Below, in pieces: positions 8,286-15,389 of a stretch of DNA of 64,000 nt. The stretch is from GWB1-38-13 sp964488535 (GTDB taxonomy: Bacteria; Patescibacteriota; Microgenomatia; UBA8517). The stretch spans positions 1-64,000 of the forward strand of contig CAZAUT010000005.1 in NCBI GenBank assembly GCA_964488535.1, read 5' to 3'. Numbering within the stretch: position 1 is the first letter of the stretch; every line of letters starts with the position of its first letter. The position numbers and the translations under genes were made by a program. The notes beneath the pieces were generated by a model. That model did not search any database, was not told the DNA's origin, and saw only the letters and a program-made list of their open reading frames with translations.

Positions 8286-8825
8286 ATGATTCTTGGACCA
8301 AAAATACTTTTAAAACTCGTAAGAGAGAAAAAACTCGTTGAAAACCTTTCGGAAAGAGAACTCACCAATCCCGAAGGGGCAGGTTTTGATCTTCGATTGG
8401 GGGAAGTACATAAAATAAAAGGTAAGGCATTTCTTGGTATTGAAGAGCGAAAATCTGTGGATTCTGAATTGACAGCAAAATATATTAACTCAAAAAAATC
8501 ATCGGTAATAATAAAACCCCACGAACACCGCCTAGTGTCCACTATCGAAAGCGTTAATTTGCCGGACAATCTGACGGCAAACTTTTGGTTAAGAAGCACT
8601 TTATACAGAAGCGGAATTATTTTAAGTGGTGGCAATGTCGCACCGGGTTATAGCGGAAAACTATCATTTACTTTTTACAACTCAGGGAATTGCAATATTG
8701 AAATAGAGTTTGGAGCAAGAATTGTCCACATCTTGTTTTATGAAGTAAAAGAGGGTGGAAACAGATATCGTGGCCAGTGGCAAGGTGGCCGCGTCACAAC
8801 TTCAAAAAAAGAAAAGCAGGTCTAA
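8286..8825 (+). CDS. dCTP deaminase / dUTPase superfamily protein
   Basis: The 179-aa product has the length and trimeric beta-fold pattern of dCTP deaminase, which makes dUTP as precursor for ThyA. Visible family blocks are GAGFDLRLGE (about 31-40), the phosphate-binding block FWLRSTLYRSG (100-110), PGYSGKLSFTFYNSG (120-134), and a C-terminal RYRGQWQGGR that resembles the nucleotide-closing tail. In E. coli Dcd the catalytic Glu sits in VLEF of the corresponding block; here it is Thr129. The Asp just before PGW in Dcd is Ala here. Activity is therefore uncertain, and it may be a diverged dUTPase-like or regulatory member. The neighbouring folA-thyA-tmk genes support a role in dTMP supply. 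Confidence 0.75.
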   Translation: MILGPKILLKLVREKKLVENLSERELTNPEGAGFDLRLGEVHKIKGKAFLGIEERKSVDSELTAKYINSKKSSVIIKPHEHRLVSTIESVNLPDNLTANFWLRSTLYRSGIILSGGNVAPGYSGKLSFTFYNSGNCNIEIEFGARIVHILFYEVKEGGNRYRGQWQGGRVTTSKKEKQV

Positions 8826-8860
8826 ATTCACAACATTTATTTACAAGAAATAACCAAAAA

Positions 8861-8888
8861 CACTTTAGCACTTTAAAGTACTAAAGTG
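8861..8888. repeat. Palindrome with ACTTTAAAGT core
   Basis: CACTTTAG-c-ACTTTAAAGT-a-CTAAAGTG is a 28-bp palindrome with one mismatched pair. The same core with the same c/a mismatch but different arms occurs at 19150-19181. It lies after the dcd-like gene. Confidence 0.6.
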
Positions 8889-8910
8889 AAAAATAATCAC
8901 AAACTATTTT

Positions 8911-8938
8911 TACTACATCACTCTGTAGTGGTGTAGTA
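8911..8938. repeat. Hairpin TACTACATCACT-CTGT-AGTGGTGTAGTA
   Basis: A 12-bp stem with one mismatch and one G-T pair. It is flanked by TTTT on the left and AAA on the right and could act as a terminator on either strand. A related hairpin is at about 14338-14366. Confidence 0.5.
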
Positions 8939-9024
8939 AAATAAAGCTCATTGAGGTTTGTGAGTGGTAACGAAGATAAAATGGTGGTTGAAATATTTTG
9001 TAAAGAGAAGTATTTTGGAAAGTG

Positions 9025-9237
9025 ATGGTTGCAGAAAATAATATTTGTAAGGATGACGGCATGTCTCCGTACGACCTCATAATTAATGGTAAAAAGCCGT
9101 CTCCCAAACAAATAGCTGAGTGTCAGATCCGACTCCATCCACACAAAAACCCAAACTTTTATACAGAAGAAGGTGATGGTTGCACATCTTTGTTTCCGGA
9201 TTTAAGGAAGCCCAAAGCTCCGTCTTGGTGCAGATGA
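9025..9237 (+). CDS. Small hypothetical protein
   Basis: An open frame of 70 codons from ATG 9025 (GTG at 9022 is the alternative), preceded by TTGGAAAG as a weak ribosome-binding site. The product is hydrophilic with four Cys, including a C-terminal SWCR, and no recognisable domain or membrane segment. The next frame begins one base after its stop (TGATATG), so both are probably one transcript. That pairing is the main reason for treating it as real. Confidence 0.45.
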   Translation: MVAENNICKDDGMSPYDLIINGKKPSPKQIAECQIRLHPHKNPNFYTEEGDGCTSLFPDLRKPKAPSWCR

Positions 9238-9238
9238 T

Positions 9239-9607
9239 ATGAAAGATAGATCTAATGCGTCAAATGGCCGATCGTGGGTAGATTTGGGTCGTGGAATACT
9301 CTATTCGGAGCACCCATTTAACGCTTCATTGATCAGGACGTCGATCGGTCTTGACGGGGGAATGCGGATTCATGATTTGGGTAATACAGTACGGCTTGCC
9401 TTGCTTTTGCTCAGAACACATCGATTAAAATCTGAAGATGTATCTGTAATAAGAAGTACATTTTCCACCGAAGAAAACCCTCTGGAAAAAAAACAATGTC
9501 CCCTGCATGGCGACTGGTATCATGATGCCTTCGGTTGTATGCACCATGACCATTGCAATCCACACCCATCAGACCAACCGCCGGTAGATGTTGTTTGTAA
9601 AGATTAA
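9239..9607 (+). CDS. Small Cys/His-rich hypothetical protein
   Basis: The 122-aa product begins one base after the previous stop. Its C-terminal half has a dense Cys/His cluster (KQCPLHGDWYHDAFGCMHH, then DHCNPHP) that could bind a metal ion such as zinc; this is inferred from composition only. The N-terminal half includes RIHDLGNTVRLALLLLRTH, a likely amphipathic helix. No family was recognised. The same frame stays open after the TAA for a further 82 codons (9608-9856), so the present stop may be a recent truncation. Confidence 0.45.
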   Translation: MKDRSNASNGRSWVDLGRGILYSEHPFNASLIRTSIGLDGGMRIHDLGNTVRLALLLLRTHRLKSEDVSVIRSTFSTEENPLEKKQCPLHGDWYHDAFGCMHHDHCNPHPSDQPPVDVVCKD

Positions 9608-9856
9608 ATTAAGACGTTCTCGACAAAACTTCAAGTCATTAATATTAGAAAAGTAACCCCGAAATTCTATCAGAACATTGATTTCTCATTTGGCAATTTA
9701 TCCCATATGTATCGAAGAAATGTAAGATTGTGCGCAAGTAATGTATTCGCACGATACAGGAAATGTTATGAAACAAAAGACGACGTAAAATATCCGAATA
9801 TATCGAAATTGATCAAGTACTACCTCGATGCGGATATTAAATTTATGGGTTATTAA
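9608..9856 (+). pseudogene. Open reading-frame remnant or short ORF after the Cys/His-rich protein
   Basis: The frame of the preceding gene continues for 82 sense codons after its TAA and ends with TAA at 9854-9856. The only ATG is at 9707, giving a possible 49-residue basic peptide beginning MYRRNVRLCASN. The translation looks protein-like (aromatic and charged residues, KLIKYYLDADIKFMGY at the end). It may be the detached C-terminal part of the upstream protein, a separate small gene, or chance. No other gene lies in 9608-9880. Confidence 0.25.
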
Positions 9857-9880
9857 TCAAATGAAAAAAAGATATTAGAT

Positions 9881-10372
9881 TTAGTATATTTCGTAAATTA
9901 AAAAAGAATAATCATGCGGATTTTTAGTGTTTTTCTTAATTTCTTTTTTTGAAACCAACTTCCATTTATTGGGGTTAATTTCCGGAAAAAACACATCTCC
10001 ATCAAAACTGTGATGAATTTTTGTGATATAAAGCCTGTCGGCAATGTCAATAAACTGTTTGTAAACAGAAGCTCCACCGATTATAAAAACTTCTCTGTCT
10101 TTTTTAGCACTCGCAACCCTAAGTGCTTCTTCAATTGAAGTGACGATGATACACCCTTCACTTTTGTAGTTTTCATCGAATGTCAGAACAATATTTGTCC
10201 GTCCAGGAAGCATTCTCCCGATCGATTCATGGGTTTTTTGTCCCATGATAATGCAGTGTCCCATTGTAGTATCTTTGAAATGTTTTAAGTCGGCAGGAAG
10301 ATTCCAGGGTAATTTGTTTTTATTCCCTATGATGTTGTTTTCACCAACCGCTGCAATTATTGAAATAATCAT
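9881..10372 (-). CDS. folA: Dihydrofolate reductase
   Basis: This 163-aa DHFR reduces the dihydrofolate released by ThyA back to tetrahydrofolate with NADPH. The sequence has the N-terminal IISIIAAVGENNIIGNKNKL with the Met20-loop pattern, LPWNLPADLKHFKDTT with the substrate-binding acidic residue, MGQKTHESIGRMLPGR (the GRxTxxSxGR-like cofactor loop), and VFIIGGASVYKQ. Length is typical. It lies 37 nt downstream of thyA on the same strand but has its own TAAAAT box 6 nt before the ATG, so it may also be transcribed alone as a leaderless mRNA. Confidence 0.95.
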   Translation of the reverse strand: MIISIIAAVGENNIIGNKNKLPWNLPADLKHFKDTTMGHCIIMGQKTHESIGRMLPGRTNIVLTFDENYKSEGCIIVTSIEEALRVASAKKDREVFIIGGASVYKQFIDIADRLYITKIHHSFDGDVFFPEINPNKWKLVSKKEIKKNTKNPHDYSFLIYEIY

Positions 10373-10378
10373 TTATTT

Positions 10379-10384
10379 ATTTTA
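10379..10384 (-). promoter_or_regulatory. -10 box TAAAAT, 6 nt before folA start
   Basis: On the minus strand TAAAAT is followed by 6 nt and then the folA ATG. A start site about 7 nt downstream of the box would fall on the start codon, so a leaderless transcript is predicted. Confidence 0.5.
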
Positions 10385-10409
10385 GTGCCTAGTTACTAGT
10401 GACTAGTGC

Positions 10410-11309
10410 CTAAACCGATATTTCCGCCTTAATCGGTGGATGGAATTTATAATCCACCAATTCAAAATCTTTAAATTTGAAATTGAAAATTGATTTGACT
10501 TTCGGATTTAGCTTCATTTTCGGCAACTCGTACGGTTTTCTTCCGATTTGCCCCCGCGCCTGCTTGATGTGATTTAAGTACAAATGGGTATCGGCAAGTG
10601 CCATAACAAGATTGCCGGGTTTATATCCTGTGACTTGCGCGACCATCAGTGTCAAAAGCGCGTAACTTGCAATATTGAAAGGAAGTCCCAAAAAGGTATC
10701 AACCGAACGCTGATACATCATACAAGAAAGTTTACCCTTAGCGATATTGAATTGATACATCACATGGCATGGTGGAAGTGCCATCTTTTCTATTAGGGGT
10801 GCATTCCATGCGTTTACAATTAGGCGTCTGCTTCCCGGATTTTTCTTTATCTCTGAAATAACCCAAGTGAGCTGGTCAACTCCGGAGAAGTTCCTCCACT
10901 GAACTCCGTAAAATGGCCCGCAATCACCCCATTTTTTAGCAAATGTTGCATTATTTTTTATTTTTTCAATAAAATTATTTTTTTCCTCAAGCCATTTTTT
11001 GCTATACATCGGATATTTTCGTTCCAGTCTATTTTTTCTAATGTAATTTTGATACGGCCATTCGTTCCAGATATTTACCCCGTTTTGCACAAGATACTGA
11101 ATATTTGAATTCCCCGATAGCATCCACAAAAGTTCATATATAATTCCTTTGGTAAACATTTTTTTGGTGGTAAGAAGAGGAAATCCCTTAGAAAGGTCAA
11201 ATGTCAAAAGCCTTCCAAAAACCTTTTTTGTTCCGGTTCCTGTCCGCTCGTTTTTTTCTATAGTTCCGTTTTTCAGGATATCGCTAAGAAGGTTTTGGTA
11301 TTGCAACAT
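10410..11309 (-). CDS. thyA: Thymidylate synthase (ThyA type)
   Basis: ThyA methylates dUMP to dTMP using 5,10-methylene-tetrahydrofolate and releases dihydrofolate. The 299-aa protein carries the catalytic cysteine C181 in LPPCHVMYQF, the phosphate-binding SRRLIVNAWN (about 160-169), QRSVDTFLGLPFNIASYA and the C-terminal folate region ending in IKAEISV. It contains the extra segment around 85-125 that is common in ThyA of medium length. It is divergent from tmk and upstream of folA, so ThyA, FolA and the downstream GlyA/FolD genes cover the complete thymidylate cycle. Confidence 0.96.
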   Translation of the reverse strand: MLQYQNLLSDILKNGTIEKNERTGTGTKKVFGRLLTFDLSKGFPLLTTKKMFTKGIIYELLWMLSGNSNIQYLVQNGVNIWNEWPYQNYIRKNRLERKYPMYSKKWLEEKNNFIEKIKNNATFAKKWGDCGPFYGVQWRNFSGVDQLTWVISEIKKNPGSRRLIVNAWNAPLIEKMALPPCHVMYQFNIAKGKLSCMMYQRSVDTFLGLPFNIASYALLTLMVAQVTGYKPGNLVMALADTHLYLNHIKQARGQIGRKPYELPKMKLNPKVKSIFNFKFKDFELVDYKFHPPIKAEISV

Positions 11310-11325
11310 AATTTTAATTCATTAA

Positions 11326-11331
11326 TATAAT
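11326..11331 (+). promoter_or_regulatory. -10 box TATAAT, 7 nt before tmk start
   Basis: A consensus TATAAT ends 7 nt before the tmk ATG, with TTGCAA at 11301-11306 as a weak -35 (19-nt spacer). There is no Shine-Dalgarno sequence. A leaderless transcript is predicted. Confidence 0.55.
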
Positions 11332-11338
11332 AGCAGAA

Positions 11339-12025
11339 ATGGCAAGAGGAAAGTTTATTGTTATTGAGGGAGTTGATGGGTGTGGAAAAACTACACAATT
11401 CAACTTACTCGTTGAAAGGATTAAAAAAGAAAGAAAAAAAAAGATATTGGTGGCGGATTTTCCCCGGTACTATGATTCCGTATGGGGGAGGATGGTCGGC
11501 GAGTTTTTGATCGGTAGATATGGGAAATTTAATGATGTGGATCCTCATTTGGTGGTTCTTCCGTATATGATAGATGAATATGTATGGACAAGAGATATCG
11601 GTAAACCTTGGATTGAAAACGGCGGAATAGTTTTGTCAAATCGTTTTTTTACCTCAAATGTTCATCAAATTGCAAAACTAAAAGGGAAAGCAAGATCTGC
11701 ATTTAGAAAATGGTTATGGCCTGCGGGATATGTACATTTAGGGATTCTGAAACCCGACGAGGTCCTGTTTTTGGATGTTCCGCCTGAAATATCTTTCCGG
11801 CTCAACAAGAAAAAACAAACACGTATTTATCTGGGTAATAAAAGAAAAAAGGACATAGCCGAGTCCAACTATTATCATCAGAAGGAAGCATATAAAGAGT
11901 ATTTGAAAACAATTAAAGACAATAAGTATTGGAAGAAGGTAAAATGTGTTACAAAGGGGATTGTTGATCCTCCGGATATTATCCACGAACGAATATGGGG
12001 TATGGCAGCGAGTCATTTTTATTAA
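11339..12025 (+). CDS. tmk: Thymidylate kinase
   Basis: Tmk phosphorylates dTMP to dTDP. The 228-aa protein begins with the P-loop IVIEGVDGCGKTT (about 7-19), has the DR(Y/F)-type dTMP-binding motif as VLSNRFFTSNVHQIA (about 97-111) and a lid-like basic stretch (NKKKQTRIYLGNKRKKD). The motif before the dTMP site is SNRF rather than the usual DRY, and the PRYY segment follows the strand IKKERKKKILVADF. It resembles the longer tmk branch seen in several CPR and archaeal-like lineages more than E. coli Tmk. Promoter spacing suggests a leaderless mRNA. It lies between thyA and glyA, as expected for dTTP supply. Confidence 0.88.
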   Translation: MARGKFIVIEGVDGCGKTTQFNLLVERIKKERKKKILVADFPRYYDSVWGRMVGEFLIGRYGKFNDVDPHLVVLPYMIDEYVWTRDIGKPWIENGGIVLSNRFFTSNVHQIAKLKGKARSAFRKWLWPAGYVHLGILKPDEVLFLDVPPEISFRLNKKKQTRIYLGNKRKKDIAESNYYHQKEAYKEYLKTIKDNKYWKKVKCVTKGIVDPPDIIHERIWGMAASHFY

Positions 12026-12031
12026 TTGGGA

Positions 12032-12037
12032 TATAAT
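12032..12037 (+). promoter_or_regulatory. -10 box TATAAT, 7 nt before glyA start
   Basis: TATAAT is followed by AAAAACC and then ATG 12045. No Shine-Dalgarno sequence is present, so a leaderless glyA mRNA is predicted. Confidence 0.55.
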
Positions 12038-12044
12038 AAAAACC

Positions 12045-13352
12045 ATGGACGCAATTATTGATTTAATTAAAAAAGAAGAAATACGCCAGAAGGAAACCTT
12101 AACAATGATCCCTTCGGAAAATTATACTTACCCCGAAGTTCGGGAAGCGGTGGGAAGCGTTTTGATGCATAAATACGCCGAAGGAACTCCCGGGAGAAGA
12201 TATTATCAGGGAAATTCTATTGTTGACGAAATCGAGTCGTTGTGTGAGGAGAGAGCGCTGGCGGCATTTGGGTTACGGTCTACGGACTGGTCGGCAAATG
12301 TTCAACCTCATTCGGGATGCGAGGCAAACCTGGCGGTTTATAATGCCGTTTTAAACGTAGGGGATAAGATAATGTCGATGTATCTGCCCGACGGCGGACA
12401 TCTCTCGCATGGTTGGAGGATGCCGGATCGGAAAGTAACACTTGTTTCAAAAATATTTGACGTTGAATTTTATAAAGTTAATCCCAAAACACGCGTTTTT
12501 GATTACGACGAAATTGAAAAACAAGCCCGTAAATTCAGGCCCAGGATGATTATTTCGGGAGGAACGGCATATCCGAGGGAAATTGATTACAAGAGGATGG
12601 GGGAGATTGCCAAAAAGGTTGGAGCTTATTATCTTGCCGATATTGCTCACGAAGCGGGTTTGATTGCAGGTGGGGTTTGTAAATCTCCATTTCCGTATGC
12701 GGATTTTGTGACAATGACGACCCACAAGACACTCCGAGGACCCAGAGGGGCAATAATTATTTGCCGTAAGGAATTTGAGGAAAGCATTGATTTCTCAATT
12801 ATTCCCGGACTTCAGGGCGGACCGCATCTGCATTCAATAGCCGGAATAACAATCTCCCTTCGTTTTGCTCAGGGTAAACTTTTTAAAAATTATGCTAAAC
12901 AAACCGTAAAAAATGCTCAAACGTTGGCTAATTATTTTGTAGAGAAGGGACTAGATGTGGTAAGCGGGGGAACGGACAAGCATCTGGTTTTGATTGATCT
13001 TCGGAAAAATAGCACTAACGGTTGGGTAGTTGCCTGGGCTTTGGAAAAAGCGGGGATTATAGTAAACAGAAATACCGTTCCCAACGAAACCGCGACGCCC
13101 TTTTATCCATCAGGTCTTCGGATGGGAACTCCAGCATTGACAGTTAGGGGAATGAAGGAAAAGGAAATGAAAGTTATTGCAGGATGGATTTGTGATGTGA
13201 TTTCAAAATATTCCAATATCCAAATTCCTTCGGACAAAGACGAGAGAAAAAACTTCATTGCGGATTTTTATAAAAGAATTGATTCCGACCTGCTCTTAAA
13301 AGATATAAACAAGAAAGTCAGGTCGTTATGTTCTGACTTCCCGGTAGCATAA
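12045..13352 (+). CDS. glyA: Serine hydroxymethyltransferase
   Basis: This PLP enzyme converts serine and tetrahydrofolate to glycine and 5,10-methylene-tetrahydrofolate, the one-carbon donor of ThyA. At 435 aa it has normal length. Landmarks are MIPSENYTYPEV (21-32), YAEGTPGRRYYQG (44-56), the PLP-lysine K228 in TTHKTLRGPRG, and the ADIAHEAGL block. The frame is open 99 nt further upstream, but the family start and the promoter position (TATAAT 7 nt ahead) both support ATG 12045. It sits between tmk and folD, completing the folate part of the thymidylate block. Confidence 0.96.
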   Translation: MDAIIDLIKKEEIRQKETLTMIPSENYTYPEVREAVGSVLMHKYAEGTPGRRYYQGNSIVDEIESLCEERALAAFGLRSTDWSANVQPHSGCEANLAVYNAVLNVGDKIMSMYLPDGGHLSHGWRMPDRKVTLVSKIFDVEFYKVNPKTRVFDYDEIEKQARKFRPRMIISGGTAYPREIDYKRMGEIAKKVGAYYLADIAHEAGLIAGGVCKSPFPYADFVTMTTHKTLRGPRGAIIICRKEFEESIDFSIIPGLQGGPHLHSIAGITISLRFAQGKLFKNYAKQTVKNAQTLANYFVEKGLDVVSGGTDKHLVLIDLRKNSTNGWVVAWALEKAGIIVNRNTVPNETATPFYPSGLRMGTPALTVRGMKEKEMKVIAGWICDVISKYSNIQIPSDKDERKNFIADFYKRIDSDLLLKDINKKVRSLCSDFPVA

Positions 13353-13396
13353 GCCACATACAATATACGATATACCATATACTATCCCCTCGGTGC

Positions 13397-13402
13397 TAAA
13401 AT
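13397..13402 (+). promoter_or_regulatory. -10 box TAAAAT, 6 nt before folD start
   Basis: TAAAAT is followed by ACACCC and ATG 13409. A leaderless mRNA is predicted, as for the neighbouring glyA and tmk. Confidence 0.45.
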
Positions 13403-13408
13403 ACACCC

Positions 13409-14326
13409 ATGCCATACATTTTTGACGGCAGAAAATTTGCAGCGGAAAAGGAGGAAGATTTAAGGATTAAAGTTACCCGACTTAAAAAACGCGGCATTAC
13501 TCCAAAACTTGTTTCTGTTGTTGTTGGTGACGACCCGGGCAGTATTCTCTACCAAAACCTGAAAAAGAAGGCAGCGGAGAAAGTGGGGGCAATTTTAGAA
13601 ATAAGGAAATTGAGAAATGAAGTGAGTAGGAAAGAAGTCACTAATATAATAAGTAAAACCAGTGCGGACAGGAAAGTAGATGGAATTATGATTCAGTTAC
13701 CATTACCGGACAATTTTTCAAAAGAGGATAAAGAAGTAATTATCAACGCTATTGCTAGAGAAAAAGATATAGACGGTCTTCGTCCTGATAGTTCATTTCT
13801 GCATCCGACAGCAATGGCGGTCTTGGAAATACTTGAACATGCTTTAAATATTGTACGTCCACCTTTAAAGACCGTGTCTTTAAAGGTATGCGTGGTTGGT
13901 GCAACGGGAATGGTGGGAGGACCACTCACAAAAGAATTAAGAACTTTGAATAATGAATTAAGGTTGGGCGCCTTACAGATCCGACATTCTGACAAAAGAG
14001 ATATTGCAGACGGTCATTCTGGCAGAGTCCAGAATCTGCAATTTGAAGTATTAGAAGCTGATAGTCACACAGAATATTTATCGGAACTTACCAAGTCGGC
14101 GGATGTTTTAATAAGTTGTGCGGGAGTGCCTGAAATTATTAAAAAAGACATGGTAAAGGAGGGTGCGGTTTTGATCGATGTCGGCGCACCGGTTGGGGAT
14201 ATTTCAAAAGATGCATACGAAAAAGCCTTCTTTGTCTCTCCCGTTCCGGGAGGCGTAGGACCAGTAACTATTGTAAAATTGATCGAGAATCTTATATTTT
14301 CCTCTGAAAATATCCAAGCTATGTAG
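13409..14326 (+). CDS. folD: Bifunctional methylene-THF dehydrogenase / methenyl-THF cyclohydrolase
   Basis: FolD interconverts 5,10-methylene-, methenyl- and 10-formyl-tetrahydrofolate. The 305-aa product shows the catalytic block with Lys in GSILYQNLKKKAAEKVG (about 46-62), IMIQLPLP (94-101), the DIDGL motif, the NAD(P)-binding CVVGATGMVGGPL, and the C-terminal PVPGGVGPVTI. Between GGPLTKEL and SADVLISCAG the protein has about 35 more residues than usual. The extra DNA (about 13940-14040) contains repeat words and a palindrome (CATTCTGGCAGAGTCCAGAAT), so it looks like an in-frame insertion near the cofactor pocket. Core motifs are intact. Confidence 0.93.
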   Translation: MPYIFDGRKFAAEKEEDLRIKVTRLKKRGITPKLVSVVVGDDPGSILYQNLKKKAAEKVGAILEIRKLRNEVSRKEVTNIISKTSADRKVDGIMIQLPLPDNFSKEDKEVIINAIAREKDIDGLRPDSSFLHPTAMAVLEILEHALNIVRPPLKTVSLKVCVVGATGMVGGPLTKELRTLNNELRLGALQIRHSDKRDIADGHSGRVQNLQFEVLEADSHTEYLSELTKSADVLISCAGVPEIIKKDMVKEGAVLIDVGAPVGDISKDAYEKAFFVSPVPGGVGPVTIVKLIENLIFSSENIQAM

Positions 14327-14337
14327 ATACTTACACA

Positions 14338-14366
14338 ACTACCACGCTACAGTGTGTGGTAGTAGT
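14338..14366. repeat. Hairpin ACTACCAC-N8-GTGGTAGT
   Basis: A stem of about 8 bp after folD. It shares the CTACAG-type core with the hairpin at 8911-8938. It may serve as a terminator, although no T-run follows. Confidence 0.4.
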
Positions 14367-14445
14367 AGGTGGATTAAATATATTAAGTTGTTGAATATTG
14401 TTGATTGCAATTTATATCTGTGGCTTGTAAAATACTTCAAAACAT

Positions 14446-14494
14446 ACCGGTTTGGTCTCCTGAAACTTCAGACCGGTAGGTGGTCTAAGGAGAC
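14446..14494 (+). promoter_or_regulatory. Structured rpsB leader with two alternative stems
   Basis: Two mutually exclusive pairings can be drawn about 60-100 nt before rpsB. In one, ACCGGT (14446-14451) pairs with ACCGGT (14472-14477). In the other, GTCTCC (14455-14460) pairs with GGAGAC (14489-14494) around an inner AGACC/GGTCT stem (14470-14474/14482-14486). Autoregulation of rpsB-tsf by S2 through an mRNA leader is known in E. coli; that this is such an element is inference. After it a run of CTAATTTCTAATT repeats leads to the start codon. Confidence 0.4.
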
Positions 14495-14548
14495 ACTTTA
14501 GAATTTCTAATTTCTAATTACTAATTTCTAATTTCTAACAAGAAATAC

Positions 14549-15316
14549 ATGAGCCAAAAAATATCATTGGAAAAATTAATTCAGGGAGGTGCCCATTTTG
14601 GACACCAGGTTCGTCGTTGGAATCCGAAAATGGAAGAGTATATTTACGGCGCTCAAAAGAATGTTCATCTTTTTGATTTAACCAAGACGAAGGTTTTGTT
14701 GGAAGAAGCTCTACAGGTAATTAAAGACGCCTCTAAAACAGGTAAGACTATTGTTTTAGTTGGAACCAAAAAGCAGGTAAAAGAAAAAGTTGCAGAAATT
14801 GCAAAAGATTGCGGAATTTATTATGTTAACGAAAGATGGCTTGGGGGAACAATAACCAATTTTGAACAAATCAGAAAGTCTACGAAAAAACTTCAACAGA
14901 TGAAAGAAGGGATGGTTTCAGGTGAGTATGATAAATATACTAAGAAAGAAAAGTTATTGCTCGAACGTGAGATATTACGGCTTGAAAGGTATTTTTCGGG
15001 AATAATAGACATGGATAAAATTCCGGATCTTTTGATAATTATCGATATCAGAAAAGAACGCGGAGCGGTGCGGGAGGCTAATTTCAAGGGAGTTGAAACG
15101 GTTGCCGTGGTGGATACAAATTGCGATCCGACGGTTGTTGATTACCCGATTCCGATGAATGACGATGCAAAGAAAGCGCTTGAATATGTGCTTGACCTTA
15201 TTAAAGAGGCGATAATGGAGGGAAAGGGGAAGGTATCAAAAGTATCAAAGGTAGAAAAAGTATCAAAAGGAAGTAAATCTGAGAATCAGAAGATAGTAAC
15301 CCCTGCGGGAGAATAA
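14549..15316 (+). CDS. rpsB: 30S ribosomal protein S2
   Basis: S2 binds the 30S subunit near the head and is needed for S1 or mRNA binding. The 255-aa protein has GGAHFGHQVRRWNPKM (about 12-27), YGAQKNVHLFDLTKT, NERWLGGTITNF and VDTNCDPT, all typical. The C-terminus ends in a Lys/Ser/Val-rich tail (about 226-247) made of repeats of KVSK, encoded by a GTATCAAA-type microsatellite at 15230-15275. The tail is probably disordered and an acquired extension. It heads the rpsB-tsf-frr group. Confidence 0.97.
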   Translation: MSQKISLEKLIQGGAHFGHQVRRWNPKMEEYIYGAQKNVHLFDLTKTKVLLEEALQVIKDASKTGKTIVLVGTKKQVKEKVAEIAKDCGIYYVNERWLGGTITNFEQIRKSTKKLQQMKEGMVSGEYDKYTKKEKLLLEREILRLERYFSGIIDMDKIPDLLIIIDIRKERGAVREANFKGVETVAVVDTNCDPTVVDYPIPMNDDAKKALEYVLDLIKEAIMEGKGKVSKVSKVEKVSKGSKSENQKIVTPAGE

Positions 15317-15389
15317 GTTTTGTCATTCCCGCGTACGTGGGAGTCTACATAAATAAGGATTGCTACCCAAGGGTAAAAGAATATAAATT

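Noticed and set aside
12840..12890. Repeat insertion in glyA (RFAQGK resembles other repeat peptides)
   Set aside because: The spacing matches normal GlyA proteins at this point, so no extra length is present.
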